A DNA stretch of 64,000 nt, from positions 248,001 to 312,000 of the forward strand of contig JAQSEB010000091.1 of the NCBI GenBank assembly GCA_030063045.1. The letters run 5' to 3'. The stretch comes from Pratylenchus scribneri (taxonomy: Eukaryota; Nematoda; Chromadorea; Rhabditida; Pratylenchidae). Position 1 is the stretch's first letter. Every line of letters starts with the position of its first letter. Positions 49,968 to 62,668 of this stretch are shown here, piece by piece. A program made the position numbers and the translations under genes. Below the pieces are notes generated by a model that was not told the origin of the DNA, ran no database searches, and saw only the letters and a list, made by a program, of their open reading frames with translations.

Positions 49968-51966
49968 TGGATTTATGGGAAAAGAGTGCATTTGGATGGA
50001 TTGCGTCTGGCCATGTCCATTTTAATTCAATCCACATTTCTTCCTCACTTTTGAACTCAACACCGATGGATTCATCCAATTGGATTATGGGATGGGTGTA
50101 AAAAGGCACTGTGCCGCCTAAAAAGTCTCTTGGCAAAAAATTTAATCAGCCTGCAACTTGAGTGCGCTATTTTTTTGTCGCCATTATTTTGTACTTTTGT
50201 TACGTCATTTTTGTCCATTTTGATATCATTTGGACTCCATAATATTCATTTAATTTATTAATATTAATTTACACATTGGATTTAAAATTTTTGAATTCGA
50301 AAATACACTTTTTTAAGGCCATCATAATTAGGCTATAAAAATAATTAAAAGTCAGGGAAGGATACATTTTTTAATGAGCTAGATTTGGCCAAATCTCTGG
50401 CCTCAAAATTGATAACTTTCAGGCGAAAATTTTTGAAAAATTTATGAATTTTGTTGATTAAATAATTAATTAAATTATTTAATTATCCATTTAATTTACA
50501 AATTATTTAAATATATTTTTTTGAAAAATAAAAACAATAATTCGACACTGAGGGGGAATAATGGATTGGTACGAAAAAGAATTAAATTTGACCACGAGAT
50601 ATTTTCCTTAATGCAATATTGAATAAATATAATAAAAGAATGGGGTAAGGGGTGAATTTGGATTAAGGCCATGGCCACATTGGATAGAAAAATAATTTAA
50701 GTTCTTAAGTTGAATTTCCGAAATATTATTATTCCCCTTCTCAACTTTCACTTTCCCCTCTCCTTTTGTTGATGGCATTCCCTCATTCTTTTATGGGGTC
50801 AATAATTCCACGGCATTATTTATAAGAAGTGCCCTATGGAGCTGCGTGTGTTTGTTTTTGGCCGCTGGTCAATATTTTCCCCTTTGGGTTTGTCGGTGTT
50901 GGGGGGGGGGGGGGGGGGGTTCGGAATTGGTTTGGCGGCGGCTGGCGCGGGGAATTTTGGCGCCGATGGGATGAAATGGAAACACGACTGTGACTGAGGG
51001 GTGCCGGTGGGGCCGAAAAGCCGTCCCATCCCCCAAAGGAGGCACATTGTTTAAAATGAACCAACCATAAGGGAATGTTGGTGGGGGATTAAGGGAATTG
51101 TGGCCAACACCCCACCTTCTTCCCATGGCCAAATATTTTCAGCAAAGGCCCAAAAGGGCAAAGTGGGTTTTGGTGGAAAGTGGGGTTATGTATATATTAT
51201 TTGTGCCTAAAGAGGAGGGAATATATTTTTGATGATGACTTATGATGTGTCAAATTCAATTGAATATTTATATTTTTTATGCTTTGACGCACATTTTTGG
51301 CCAAGTGGATTAAAAATGCCATAGATTGGGTGGATCAATAAATAGTTGGTATTATAATTTAAAAAAAATTGTGAATTATATTTTCTAGAAGTAAAAATTT
51401 TTGTCTGAAAAATGTCAGTGACTTTAATGAAGTTTGAGAAGCCTGCAAATTTCTTTATAATTTTTTTGTTATTGCTTACTAAATTACGATTATTCATTAT
51501 GACCAAGTTATTGGGCTTCAAAAAGGTTGCATTGAAACCCTATTTATTTATTTATTATTTATTAAAATTATAGAAAAATGGATCAAATTTTGATAATAAT
51601 TTTTTACTTCCTTCTCGCCATCGGCGGTATTAAAAATGCAATAAAATCGAGTCTCAGATCTCACGGCATGTTATTGGGATGGACCATAAGGATGGATTCG
51701 ATTGGAGTTGAATGACGTCTTTGACTGCCACCTTGATCCACAAATCCACATCCATAGCAATGGCCGATCACATGAGAAAGGGAAAGTTTGGCTGTTAATC
51801 CAAATGTTTCCTCGGCAATATTGAAAAAAAAAACAATGTTTTCATCCCCATTCTCATGCTTTGCTTTTGGTTTAAAAAATTGGTCACAAAGGGAAATTGG
51901 GAAAGCCCTCAAATATTGCGGAAAAGTTTGCACATTTAAAAAAGGGCCATATGTGTATTTGGCCAT
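49968..51966 (-). CDS. possible exons of an unidentified gene
   Basis: The minus strand has a 101-codon stretch (51966-51661) beginning MAKYTYGPF, with HVIGHCYGCGFVDQGG near its end, and closing at a good GTGAGA donor. A second stretch begins after a TTTTTAG acceptor at about 50122 (GGTVPFYTHPIIQLDES) and can end at a GTAATA donor near 49941. Their phases do not match directly, so at least one more exon would be needed. Amino-acid composition is protein-like, but I do not recognise the family. It could also be a gene remnant. Confidence 0.25.
50903..50920. repeat. mono-G tract
   Basis: A run of about 18 G in AT-rich surroundings, flanked by TTGTCGGTGTT and TTCGG. Potential G-quadruplex. Confidence 0.85.
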
Positions 51967-53693
51967 TTTTAATTTTTTTTAGAATAATTTATCATCCGCT
52001 TGAATTTATATGATTTGAATTTGTGGCTGAATTGCCACATTTTTCTAGGGCAGATCAAAAAAATCACTTGAATTTTTGGAATGTTTTTTGGAATGCCAAG
52101 GAAAAGGAGTATATTTAGGACAACGAGAGGAAGGGAGGAAGAGGGTCATTCATTCCGCCGATGTCAAGGTTAAATGAATTTGCTGCCATTTTTTTTGTTT
52201 TTTTGCCACATTCAATTTGATTCTCATCTTCCTGTGTGCCCCATGGCCCAAAGAGGTGGGACAATTGGTTTTGCTAGAGGGGAAAACCCAATTGGCCAGA
52301 AAAGTTGGCTGATTTTGATTGCAGCATTTTGGAAAGGTGGATTTGCTAAAAATCGATTGATGGCTTTTCCTGACTCTTTGGACATTTTGGCAGTCTCTGA
52401 ATGGATTTTCGGTATAACAGCTGTGGCAAAATTTGCGAAAAAAATGAGGAATTTTGAAGGAGAAAAATGTGAAAAATTGAAATGAAAAATTGACAAGAAA
52501 ATAGAAGGAAGATTATAATTAATTTTCATAGAAACAAAATGTTATTTTGCTAACTATTGGTAGCAGAACAAGGAAAAAAATTAAATCTCTGGAAAGCGAT
52601 ATATGTACATTTGAAAGGACTCCAAAAGGTTTACTAAATTTTTCGAAATTTTTTTTCCTTTATCGAAGATATGTGCTAAAAATTTAAGAAAACCCTCAAC
52701 TCGGGATAATTTTTGGAATTTTAAATTTTTATGAAAGCATCAAATTTGAATAATCTTTAATAAAAATTGAAAGATTTCCCTAAAAAAGGTAAAATTTTAT
52801 GCCTAAAAAAGGAAATTGCAAAAATGGAAAAAGTGCCAAAAAAGAGGTCAATTGAACACGTCAAAAGGCCGAAAATGTGCACTTAAACAACACAAAAGGA
52901 AATGAAAGGGAACATATTTTTAGGGAACTTAATTGGATTTTAGCATTTTTGGATGTGGCCAAAGGATGGTCGACTAATAGGCCATAACCATAATGGAAAA
53001 CCCGCAGTGAAGATGGGAAAGAAGGAGAATAAGTGCGAAAATGGATGTGTGGATTAAATCGTCACAAAATCGTATTTTCGTATGGAGAATGGTCAAAAAA
53101 GGAGAAAAGCAGCTAAACAATTTATGCATCATCCGTGTCCATCAATATTTAATATTTGGGGTTTAGCATTTTTTATCCGGCTAATTATTTCAATCAATTT
53201 TTGGCGCATTTTTGACGTCAAATTTTATGCAACATTTTTCCGTGACGTTGGAGAATGGAAACCAATGAGCAAATTTAGCATTTTTGATGAGGAAAAATTT
53301 GGAAATTGATTTTGGAAGAAAGCAAATAATTATGGGAATTCACTTCAGAATTATTATTTTATGCAAATTTATGTTAAAAAATTGAATTTTTAAAATGTAA
53401 AAAAATTTTCAGATTAATAAAAATTTGTAAGCTGAAATCCAAATTTTAAATAGACATTTTTCTTCCCTTTTTTTAATTAATTTTTTCGCCTCCATAAAAG
53501 GAAAGATTAATGGGCATCTAAAAGCCGCGAAATATCTATTTTGCCATAAGGATTGAAATATCAATTCAATTTTTTGCAAAAGCTATAGATTAACAAACAA
53601 CCTTCCTTTTAATTCAAATTGTCCATATATTTTTTTTCTATATATTTTTTTATTAATTTTCAAATACCGTAACTCAATATTTCCATCTTATTT

Positions 53694-53709
53694 GGGGGGG
53701 GGGGGGGGG
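53694..53709. repeat. mono-G tract
   Basis: A run of about 16 G following CATCTTATTT. Potential G-quadruplex; the third such tract of the window, counting the poly-C at 3182. Confidence 0.85.
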
Positions 53710-55856
53710 TGGGACAAAAATTAAATGAATCAATATAGAAGTCCAAATTGGGAAGAAAATAAATTTCAGAGTCAATACAAATTTTGAGGCAAGAAGGGAA
53801 TTAGGATAGGATTAGAGGGATAGTTTAGCGGATATTGGCAGGAGATATAAGGAATGGGAAAACCACTGTGCCGTTGGATGGAGAAATGGGATTTTTAAGG
53901 AAATGGTGACAAAGCCCTACTTCTCCAGTCGGCACTTTTTTTTGCACACAAAATAAGTAAAAAGAAATAAGGAAGAGAAAATGCCAATACCAAGAAAAGC
54001 AGTGAACCAGTAATTCGTGTTAAAAATATTCTGAAATGTGTTATGAACATTGCAAAATGATTCTTCTTTTATTTTGTGCAGAAATTTCAGTACCAATTAG
54101 AACAAATTCCAAAATGGAGAACATATTGTCTCCCAAAATGAATATTTAAGAAAAAAATGGATTTTTGGAGTGGCAGATTATTCCGTTGAAATGGCATGGG
54201 AAACCCAAAGATTTTGTGGTATTTTAAGTGGACAATGTCTCGAGAATGAGCTGATAATTTGATCGAATGATGATGGGCGGAAATAAAGGGAAAATGCGGG
54301 AAAGAAGTATGTCTAAATGAATTTGCATTTCCTCTCCTATAGCAAAATGTTTATTTGTGTAAATTTGCATATTAATGAGGTTTGGGAATTCCGTTGAAAA
54401 TGCCTAGAAATGATGGAAAAAGAACTCATTATCCTGGGGGAGGCAATTTATGCTGTTCGCTGCTGTTTTGATGGGTTTCGTTGTTTTTTCGTGATGAAAA
54501 AGGAAATGCTCCTTCAATAGTCTGCTATGCTTTTCCCCCCATCACTGCCCTAAAAACAAGTATTTTTTGATGCCACTTTAGGATGCCGAGATTGGCTTTT
54601 TGAGAAGGTTGGGAAAGTGCGCTCGACTCCAATTTGTGTTTGTGCCCACAATTTAATGGTGCTCCCCAACTATGGCCGCTTACGCACATTTCCCCTCCCA
54701 GGGAATTGCGCATTCAGCAGATGCATTGGGACGGGGCCAAGGCCAACAGAATTGTTAATGGGAAAATGCCGACAGAAGGGAAAAGTCAACACATTTCCCC
54801 GTGGTTTCCCGATAATTTTATATAGAGAATTAGAGTCCAAACAAAGAGGAAGCTAAATTCATCAGTCAGTCAAGCTGGCAAAAAATGTCCCCAAAACATT
54901 TAATGATGTGGGGCACAAAAGAAAGGATAAAGCGCAAGTTAGGCGCAGAGGATTTCGGATTAGGCACAATCGGTGGGATGGAATAGAAAATAAGGAGTCA
55001 CAAATGGAAGGCATAATGAAGGTGCCGTCCATCCCCGGAGGGGGCCGCAAGCATCATTGGTAAAATATGCATAGAGAAGACCTGTTGAAGAAGCCAAAAG
55101 GAAAGGCGAAGAAAGGTTGGGACAAAGAAATAAAGGGACGACGGTGCAAATATGGCTAGGCGGGTTGCGGCACGGCATTTGGAGTGGAAGGCAAAAAAGA
55201 AGGATAAGAGGGTATACGGAGAGCAGACCTGAGAAAAGACTGGGGGGCTCTCATCATCAAGAGGCATAATGAGCCAGCCGGTGGCGAGTTCAGCTGAATG
55301 TGCCACACATTTTGACGCTAAAAGGAGCCGCAGCCCCGGAGGGCATAGTAATGAGGGAAGCCAGGCAGAAAGCGCAAGATGAATATTGAAAAGGAGGAGA
55401 AGCTAACACAGGAATAAGCACACACAAAAGGATGGAATGGGATTTATGAAGGGACAATAGAGTGGCAGAAAATGCCCCGAGGGAGAAATGCATAATAAAT
55501 TCTATGTGGCCAAGAAAACCTGTGGATTTTATGGGAAAAACTTCATAGATAGAGGATGAATTTGAATAAATAGAATATGCATGGCTAATTCAAAAGAAAG
55601 GAATTAGTGAGTTAGATGGAATTGGATGAAATAGTCTTGAAAATAAAACAAATTGAAAAAAGTTTAATTTTAGATCCAAAAGATATTATAAAAATCCTTC
55701 CTTTTAATTTGCACTTATATATGAAATGCATTAATTGAATGGAAAATTTTTGTATGGGAAGTAGACAATAGAAGCAAATAATAGAATCAATGAACCAATT
55801 TATCATTATTTAGCCCAAACACTTATTTCTCTACACCTAGATTAGTGACTGAATTA

Positions 55857-56803
55857 TCGGAAAGAAAATCACGACAAATTCAAAACATTTTCCAGAAAGG
55901 AACAACAACAAAACATTTTCCGGAAAGGAAATCAGAACAAATTAAAAACATTTTACGGAAAGAAAATCAGAACAAAACAAAAACATTTTCCGGAAAGAAA
56001 TCAGAACAAATTAAAAACATTTTCCGGAAAGAAAATCAGAACATATTCAAAATATTTTCCGGAAAGAAAATCAGAACAACAACAAAACATTTTCCGGAAA
56101 GAAATCAGAACAAATTAAAAACATTTTACGGAAAGAAAATCAGAACAAAACAAAAACATTTTCCAGAAAAAAATCAGAACAAAACAAAAACATTTTCCGG
56201 AAAGGAAATCAGAACAAAACAAAAACATTTTCCGGAAAGGAAATCAGAACAAAACAAAAACATTTTCCGGAAAGGAAATCAGAACAAAACAAAAACATTT
56301 TCCGGAAAGGAAATCAGAACAAAACAAAAACATTTTCCGGAAAGGAAATCAGAACAAAACAAAAACATTTTCCGGAAAGGAAATCAGAACAAAACAAAAA
56401 CATTTTCCGGAAAGGAAATCAGAACAAAACAAAAACATTTTTCCGGAAAGGAAATCAGAACAAAACAAAAACATTTTCCGGAAAGAAATCAGAACAACAA
56501 CAAAACATTTTCCGGAAAGAAATCAGAACAAAACAAAAACATTTTCCGGAAGAAATCAGAACAAAAGAAAAACATTTTCCGGAAGAAATCAGAACAAAAG
56601 AAAAACATTTTCCGGGAAGGAAATCAGAACAAATTAAGAACATTTTCTGGAAAGAAATCAGAACAAATTAAAAACATTTTCCGGAAAGAAATCAGAACAA
56701 AACAAAAACATTTTCCGGGAAGGAAATCAGAACAAATTAAGAACATTTTCTGGAAAGAAATCAGAACAAAACAAAAACATTTTCCGGAAAGGAAATCGGA
56801 ATA
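55857..56803. repeat. second CCGGAA minisatellite array
   Basis: About 28 units of 33-36 bp of the same repeat as at 10755-12090, in the opposite orientation relative to the plus strand. Units contain CATTTTCCGGAAAG and AGAACAAAACAAAA. Variants here include GGAAAGGAAATC and AACAACAACAAAA, which are rare or absent in the first array. The plus strand carries a stop-free 319-codon frame that is a repeat artefact. Confidence 0.95.
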
Positions 56804-57382
56804 AATTCTTAAAGCGTTTCTTTGGGTTTATTTTTTAATTAATTTATCACCGAAGGAAAAAGTGGAATAATTAAATTGTCCACAGCTTTGTGAGGCATAC
56901 AATTTTTTTCAATTTAATTGTAATAAAAAATTAATATATGAAGATGGATAGCATTGTAATTGTATAATTTCATTATTTAATTTTTAATTCCAAATTGCAT
57001 CGGTAATTGTGCATCGAATATACGTGTAGATCATATGGGCAATCATGCCAAAGGCCCACAACTTTAATTAAAAAAAATTACTTACAAGAGAAACATTAAA
57101 TAATTTAAAAAAAAAAAACTAAAAATATACTTATTAGATATCTAGGGCTAAACTTGCTCCAGCCCATTCGCTCAATGAACATTTAGCTGAATTCTATTTT
57201 AAATTATTCTTTATTAATTGTGCAAGAATATATAATAATAAATAATGTGGAGGGAAAAGGCATCAGAATCAGCAGCAGATGAAAGAGGGAGAATATAAAA
57301 AGGCAGATTGGGGCAAAATTTGATTGATAGTATGACAGGGCGATTGGGCAAAAAGTGGGGGGTACAGTAGGATAAAAGTCTC
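56804..57382. other. intergenic, nothing supported
   Basis: AT-rich flank of the minisatellite, no gene seen. Confidence 0.6.
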
Positions 57383-57598
57383 TTAGGCATTGTTGTCATT
57401 GACCATCCTAAATTTTTCATTCTAAAACTAAGCTATGGATATAAATGATCAACTTAATAACAATTCATCATAGTCATGTTTATCCTCATAAAAATTTTGG
57501 ATAATTTAATTATAACTATATTAATTTTATACCTGAAATGCTTCACCAAAGAAAACCCAAAAATGATCGGCCAAAATTTCCAAACGATTATCGTACAT
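57383..57598 (-). CDS. possible two-exon microprotein
   Basis: Exons 57598-57533 and 57421-57383 join across a GTATAA...TTTTAG intron in phase 0 to give only 34 residues (start MYDNRLEILADHFWVFFGEAF, end NDNNA). The splice sites and the dense coding look are good, but there is no acceptor for an upstream exon and no known family. It could be a tail exon pair of something larger or chance. Confidence 0.25.
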
Positions 57599-57981
57599 AA
57601 ATGATTTTAATTTTCAGGACAATATTTTTTGGAATTATAAAAAAGTAAAATAATAGAATGGTGTGTAAATTGATTCATTCATTCATTCAATTCGGCCAAA
57701 ACCAGTTCTCCTTTTTCCCTTCCAATTCGGGGTTCCATCTACTCCAATTTAGGGTACAAAAGAAGGTTGCGGGGAAATTGATGTAAAAAATAAGAATTTT
57801 GCAAAAATTACACATATTTTAAGAAACAATTAGCTCTGAAAATCTCTTGCGCCATTAAAATATAAAACTAATATTTTAGCAATGTAAACATTTGATATTA
57901 ATTAAATTGCACTGTTTACTTTAATTATAATGTTTATTTGGTAAAATTTTATTAAAATTGAATTTAATTCCATTTAATATT

Positions 57982-59455
57982 TTATACTCTTTTTTCATCT
58001 TCGCTTAATGTCAATGTTTTTCTTCGTTCTTTCCCGATTGCCGATGATGTTTCCGCCAATGCCATGGCAATGTCCTCTCCAAATGAGGATGATGGGCAAC
58101 TACTTTTGTCCATTCCGTCTTGGTGATGCCAATTTTGTTGTTTTTGTTGATCATTTTGTTGCCTTGATTTTAACACTTCCGTGACCGATCGACCTCCTCC
58201 CTCGCCTTCATCAGTCCTTTTCCGGAAAGTACCCGATCTGCTGAATTTAAATTAAAATTAATATAAATATTAGGGAATTTAATGTTATATGGATCAAAAT
58301 TTTGTTTTTTTTTTTGTAATATTTTTTCATAGAAAATAATTAGCATGTTAAGTATGGATTTCACCTTTATTTTGTCCAATTTATGCCCATCTTGGTAAAT
58401 CGAATGCCGACATTTTCTTATCAAGATGGCCTAATACGACTAAAATAAGGTCAAATCCATATTTTGGAATTTTGATTTCACATAAATTTATTGAATTCCA
58501 AGTTTAATTCAACCCCTTTTTCATTCACCCTTGGGATTGTCCCCTTTGCTGTTGGGTACTCTTTCGTTTCATTGTCCTATTCCGATCATTTTTATTGCCC
58601 CATTGTCTTCCAATTCCATCTTCATTTGCTGTTTTGGATGTTGATTGTTGTTGTTGTTCTGCATTGCCCAATCCCAGCACTCTTTCCGCTTTATTTTTCA
58701 CACTGCTCAGCCGGGTGGCACTTTCCAAATTTCCTCCATGCCTTCTTTGAATATGTTCGGTCAGGAAATTGGCATGCAAAAATATTTTTGTACATTCATT
58801 GCACTGTTTTCAATTTAAAATAATTTTCAAATAATATTCTAATTTCACCCGGAATAATTCTCTTCCCCATTGAGAGCCTTCTATTATTATTCCTTCGGTT
58901 CCATTTTGTTGATTATCGCCTCCTCCTTTTGCGAATTGTTCCCTCAAAGCTTTGTTCTCCTTTTTCAACCTTTTTGCGCGTTCTTCTGCTTTTGCAACTT
59001 TTTCCACCATTTCTTGTTGACTTTTTAGCAAATAATCAATTTGGAATTGGGCCAATCGAAACAATTTTAGCATCCGTTTGGCTGAACAACATCTATTGAA
59101 TAATTTAATTAAGATTATATTTATTTTCCCTTACTTTTTATTGTTTCCCTCATCCATTGATTGTTCTGCTGCATCTGAATCCAAATGGATTTCCTCAATT
59201 TGTGCCAATGCCACCGAGGGGAGTGCCCTCTGCAATGTGTCAAATGTGCCAATTCCCTGCTCCAATAAACGGATACTGATCTCATCTAATTTACATAAAA
59301 TTAAGGAATGTTCCCGAAAATTCCCTAAATGAACCAATTAATTGCCAATCTGGGAATTGTGTGGCCAAAAATTCCGCGCCACCATCTTCACCCTCTTCCG
59401 CCATGCTTTGTAATAATAATTCGCTTTGAGAGGCTTCAGCAGAGGACATTTCCAT
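57982..59455 (-). CDS. DZIP1-like C2H2 zinc-finger protein
   Basis: Five exons, 59455-59335, 59285-59135, 59092-58849, 58803-58529 and 58240-57982, give about 349 residues. The N-terminal part matches the DZIP1 N-terminal domain: DWQLIDEISIRLLEQG early, then KLFRLAQFQIDYLLKSQQEM. A coiled coil of Lys/Glu heptads follows. Exon 4 opens with a single C2H2 finger, CNECTKIFLHANFLTEH..RRH, positioned as in DZIP1/Iguana. The tail is Gln- and Ser-rich. DZIP1 proteins act at the ciliary base and in Hedgehog signalling in other animals. An open stretch at 58430-58360 inside the last intron does not fit the phases and was left out. Confidence 0.82.
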
Positions 59456-60679
59456 GTTTTTTATTCGTTGAAATCAGCGGAAGTTGTCCAATTTTATGTA
59501 CCGTATTAATGTTCGAATATCGGCTTTAAATATTGAAAATTTTACCATTATATTGTTGTTGATTTGGATGTTTTGATTAAATATATTTATTAACGAAATT
59601 TAATGGAAAATGAAAAATTGAATTTTTCGATTTTCTGCCAGCTTTATTCGGCTATTTTAAATATCAAAAAAATACTATTTAGAAAGGATTTAATCCAAGT
59701 AGGAAAATTTATTTAATAGTTTCGAAGTTTGCATTTACAATGAGATCCATGGAATAAATTATTTGTGTAGCACTGAAATAAATTAAATTTGGCATATATA
59801 TTTCCAAAAAAATTTCTTCTTTTCTCCTATTGAATGAAAATTTTATGGTCTATTGGCCATGAATAGGAGGAGCAAACTTTTTTTTGGGGGAAATTGGAAA
59901 TCGGGTTAAAAATGGCGAACCAAAAAATTGATGGAAAAATTGGATAAAAAGGAAAAATAGAGTCTACAAAAAAATATTCGGCAATTTTCGAAAGCCAAAA
60001 TGCATTTTTGGTTGCCATGGAAACATCGAAGATGAATCAATGAAACGGGTTTACCAATTAAAAATTCATCCCAAGGAATGAGAAAATATCAGGAAAAACA
60101 TTAAATTTATTCAATTAAAATTTGGAGATTCGTTGAATAATTTATTTATTACATTGTTAATTGGATTGGATTTACAAATTATTATGAAAGTGAAATGAAA
60201 ATGTTGGCAAATTAAAAATTGATGATATGGATTAAAAAAAGGGCAAAAATTTTGCAAGCTATATTTTTATTTTTTAATTAAATTTATGTCATGTTCATAG
60301 AATGTAATTACAGAATGAATTTGGGAGCAAAACTTATTAAATTTGTTAATTTTTGATAAGTCCAATGCATGCCAAAATTTTCCATGAATTGGATAGGTCT
60401 AAATTTAAAAATGTTGGCATAGGCTTATAAAGATGATAAAAAATGATTGAAATTCGTGTTTTTGGCATCCAAAAATATTCTAACAACTTATTTTTGATAA
60501 TTTGAAATATTTAGAAAATATTGCATTTGTATCTAAAATTGGGAAAAACAACAAATTTTTCCTTCTTCTACTATAGTAGAAGAGACAAAATTTTGGCCCT
60601 TTTGTAAACCATATGAATAAATTTCGACAAATTATGTTGATAAAGTGGTTATAGTGATGTGGTAATTTCCATTTTCCTC
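59456..60679. other. intergenic, nothing supported
   Basis: AT-rich, only short frames on both strands. Confidence 0.6.
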
Positions 60680-61841
60680 TCATTTGTGCAGCCAAATAAA
60701 GACGGCCGCACCAAAACCACAAATGGCCATCAGAGGAAGGCCAAGGCCACAAAGTTGTGGAAAGCCGGCAGAAAGGACAATTGGATTTGGCCCAGTGTTG
60801 GTGTTGTCATCAAATTCGGGTCCATCCCCATCCATTAATTCCATCATTTCCGCGCAAAATAATTCCTAAATTTGAATTGTGTTTTTTTGTAATTTTTAAA
60901 TAAAAATGCAAACCCATTTTCCATCCAATTGTGTGAGTAGAATGCGAGAGGCATAAATTGAAATTTGATAAATTTCTCGCCGATAATTTCGCCAATCCAA
61001 TTGGCCATAATCCTCCTGGGCAATGTCCAATTCGGCCAATCTCCGGGCATAAATGCCAGTGAATGCGATCAGTGCCAAAATGGCCAAATGTGGCTTTTCC
61101 CTTTGGCTCAGCAAATCCAAATAGTGACGGACAATCTGTGGAAAGAGGGAAAGGGAATTTGAATTTTGAAAGCATTCCCAAGGAATGCCCCTATTTCGGC
61201 TGTAGCCAATTTTGTATCATAGTATAAATTTTGATCATTAAACCATTTTCGACTAATTTAATTTCATTTTTTAATGCCAAATTTTGGCCATTGAATGAAT
61301 AAGTTTCAAATTTAAGTGAAAATATGGTTTCGAGAATAAGGGTGAACCTTTTTAGATTCCATTTTTGGATATAATTCAATGAATTTTATGTCAAATTCTA
61401 TCGTTTTTTGTGTCAATTATTTGGTCTATCTAATCTCCTCTTTAAATTATAAATCAAATTCAATGAATGATTTAATTCCTTTAATAATATTATTAAATTT
61501 CTTTTGAGACAAAATTGGCCTCTTTATCAAAATGAATTGCTTCGGAACATTTTCCCGGAATATTGCTCAAAACGAACCATTCGAAAACTGCGAAAATTCA
61601 ATTTGCCAATTGGCTCCAGCCTTTTGACCATTGTTTCCTCAATTTCACGTCGATTTCCCTTCTCGAAGAGGACGGCTGCCTCCTCCACGACCATCCATTC
61701 CCTGGGGGGATCTTCATCACAACAATACGGTGCCTCCACCCATTCAAGTTGGCCATCGTGTTCAATTCGCCGTTTTATATAGAATAGAAGGAATGTGTCG
61801 GCCCCGGAAAGTTGCAGGAAATTTACGCCAGCCGATGTCAT
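60680..61841 (-). CDS. unrecognised tail-anchored protein
   Basis: Exons 61841-61578, 61135-60914 and 60865-60680 give about 223 residues. The second and third exons are firm: LLSQREKPHLAILALIAF, RRLAELDIAQEDYGQLDW, and a C-terminal hydrophobic segment (LGLPLMAICGFGAAVFIWL) followed by HK and the stop, which predicts a C-tail anchor. The first exon (MTSAGVNFLQLSGADTFLLF) is joined by a 442-nt intron in phase 0 and may be followed by a further small exon. The protein is mostly helical and charged. I do not recognise the family. Confidence 0.6.
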
Positions 61842-62668
61842 TTTTAATAAAGGAATTTGGGCGCACACAAAAATTTTATCGGTTATAAAATTAGATTTTC
61901 ATCAAATTGGATTAGATTGGGCGGATTTAAATGGATAAGTCGAAAGGAAAAGCATTGAAGGAGTAATTAATTATTAATGGGAAGTGACCTCGCCCATCTA
62001 AAGTAAAAATTCCCTGCTTCGAGGGTTCGTGAAATTCGTTAAAAGTTTTGGGATAGTATTTAAGGCATTGGTCTTTATTAGAAGGGGATATGGGTATTCA
62101 ATTCAAGCTTATTTTTTGGCTTTAAAGCCAAATTTACGGACTGACACTAACAGAGACCCTTCTAAATTCAGAATGCCTGTTTTTTGATAAATGCCATCTT
62201 CTATACAATTTTGTTGAAATTTTTGCCCTATTTTGAGTCCGGTGTTGGAAATGGATGTGCTCGATATGACCAACACCAGAACCCAGTCCAGCAGAGCCAC
62301 CGCCCATTCTCATCGTCCATTTCGCCATAAAATTGCCTCCATCCATTCTATCGATTCACCCCAACCCCCCAAGCCAAAATATATTTCTTCTCCGCCGACC
62401 AAAATGTCCCCCGAAGCGCAAAAAGACACACCGAGGGCTGATGCTTTCGGGGCTTTCCTCTCTGTTGGATTATTTGGGCTGCTGCTATGCCCCTCAATTT
62501 CAATCAATGAAACTTTTGGGGAGGAATTATTTTTGGAGAAATAAAAATTTAATAAATTTATGCGCAAAAATTTTTCATAAAAATTTCAAAATAAATTAAT
62601 AAAAATTTTCAATAGTTTCATTTTTTGAGATCTTCAAATATTTCCACAATTTTGGAATAAATTTGTTT
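61842..62668. other. intergenic, nothing supported
   Basis: Overlapping frames at 62233-62600 on both strands run over a Pro/Ser-rich, higher-GC stretch (62260-62420). No splice context or domain supports a gene. Confidence 0.5.

Larger units (their letters stand above)
48330..55856. other. gene-poor region
   Basis: About 7.5 kb with no confident gene. Two minus-strand open stretches (51966-51661 and 50122-49975) look exon-like and are listed separately. Two mono-G runs lie at about 50903-50920 and 53694-53709. From 54500 to 55500 the sequence is purine-rich on the plus strand with a higher GC content. Frames here are short and overlap on both strands. It could be the regulatory DNA of the Kv4 gene, whose promoter lies at the left edge. 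Confidence 0.5.

Noticed and set aside
55845..56804. A 319-codon open frame on the plus strand
   Set aside because: Same minisatellite; no start context, no non-repeat sequence and no splice partners.
58170..58424. Open stretch inside the last DZIP1 intron
   Set aside because: Phases fail on both sides, while skipping it joins exons 4 and 5 cleanly.
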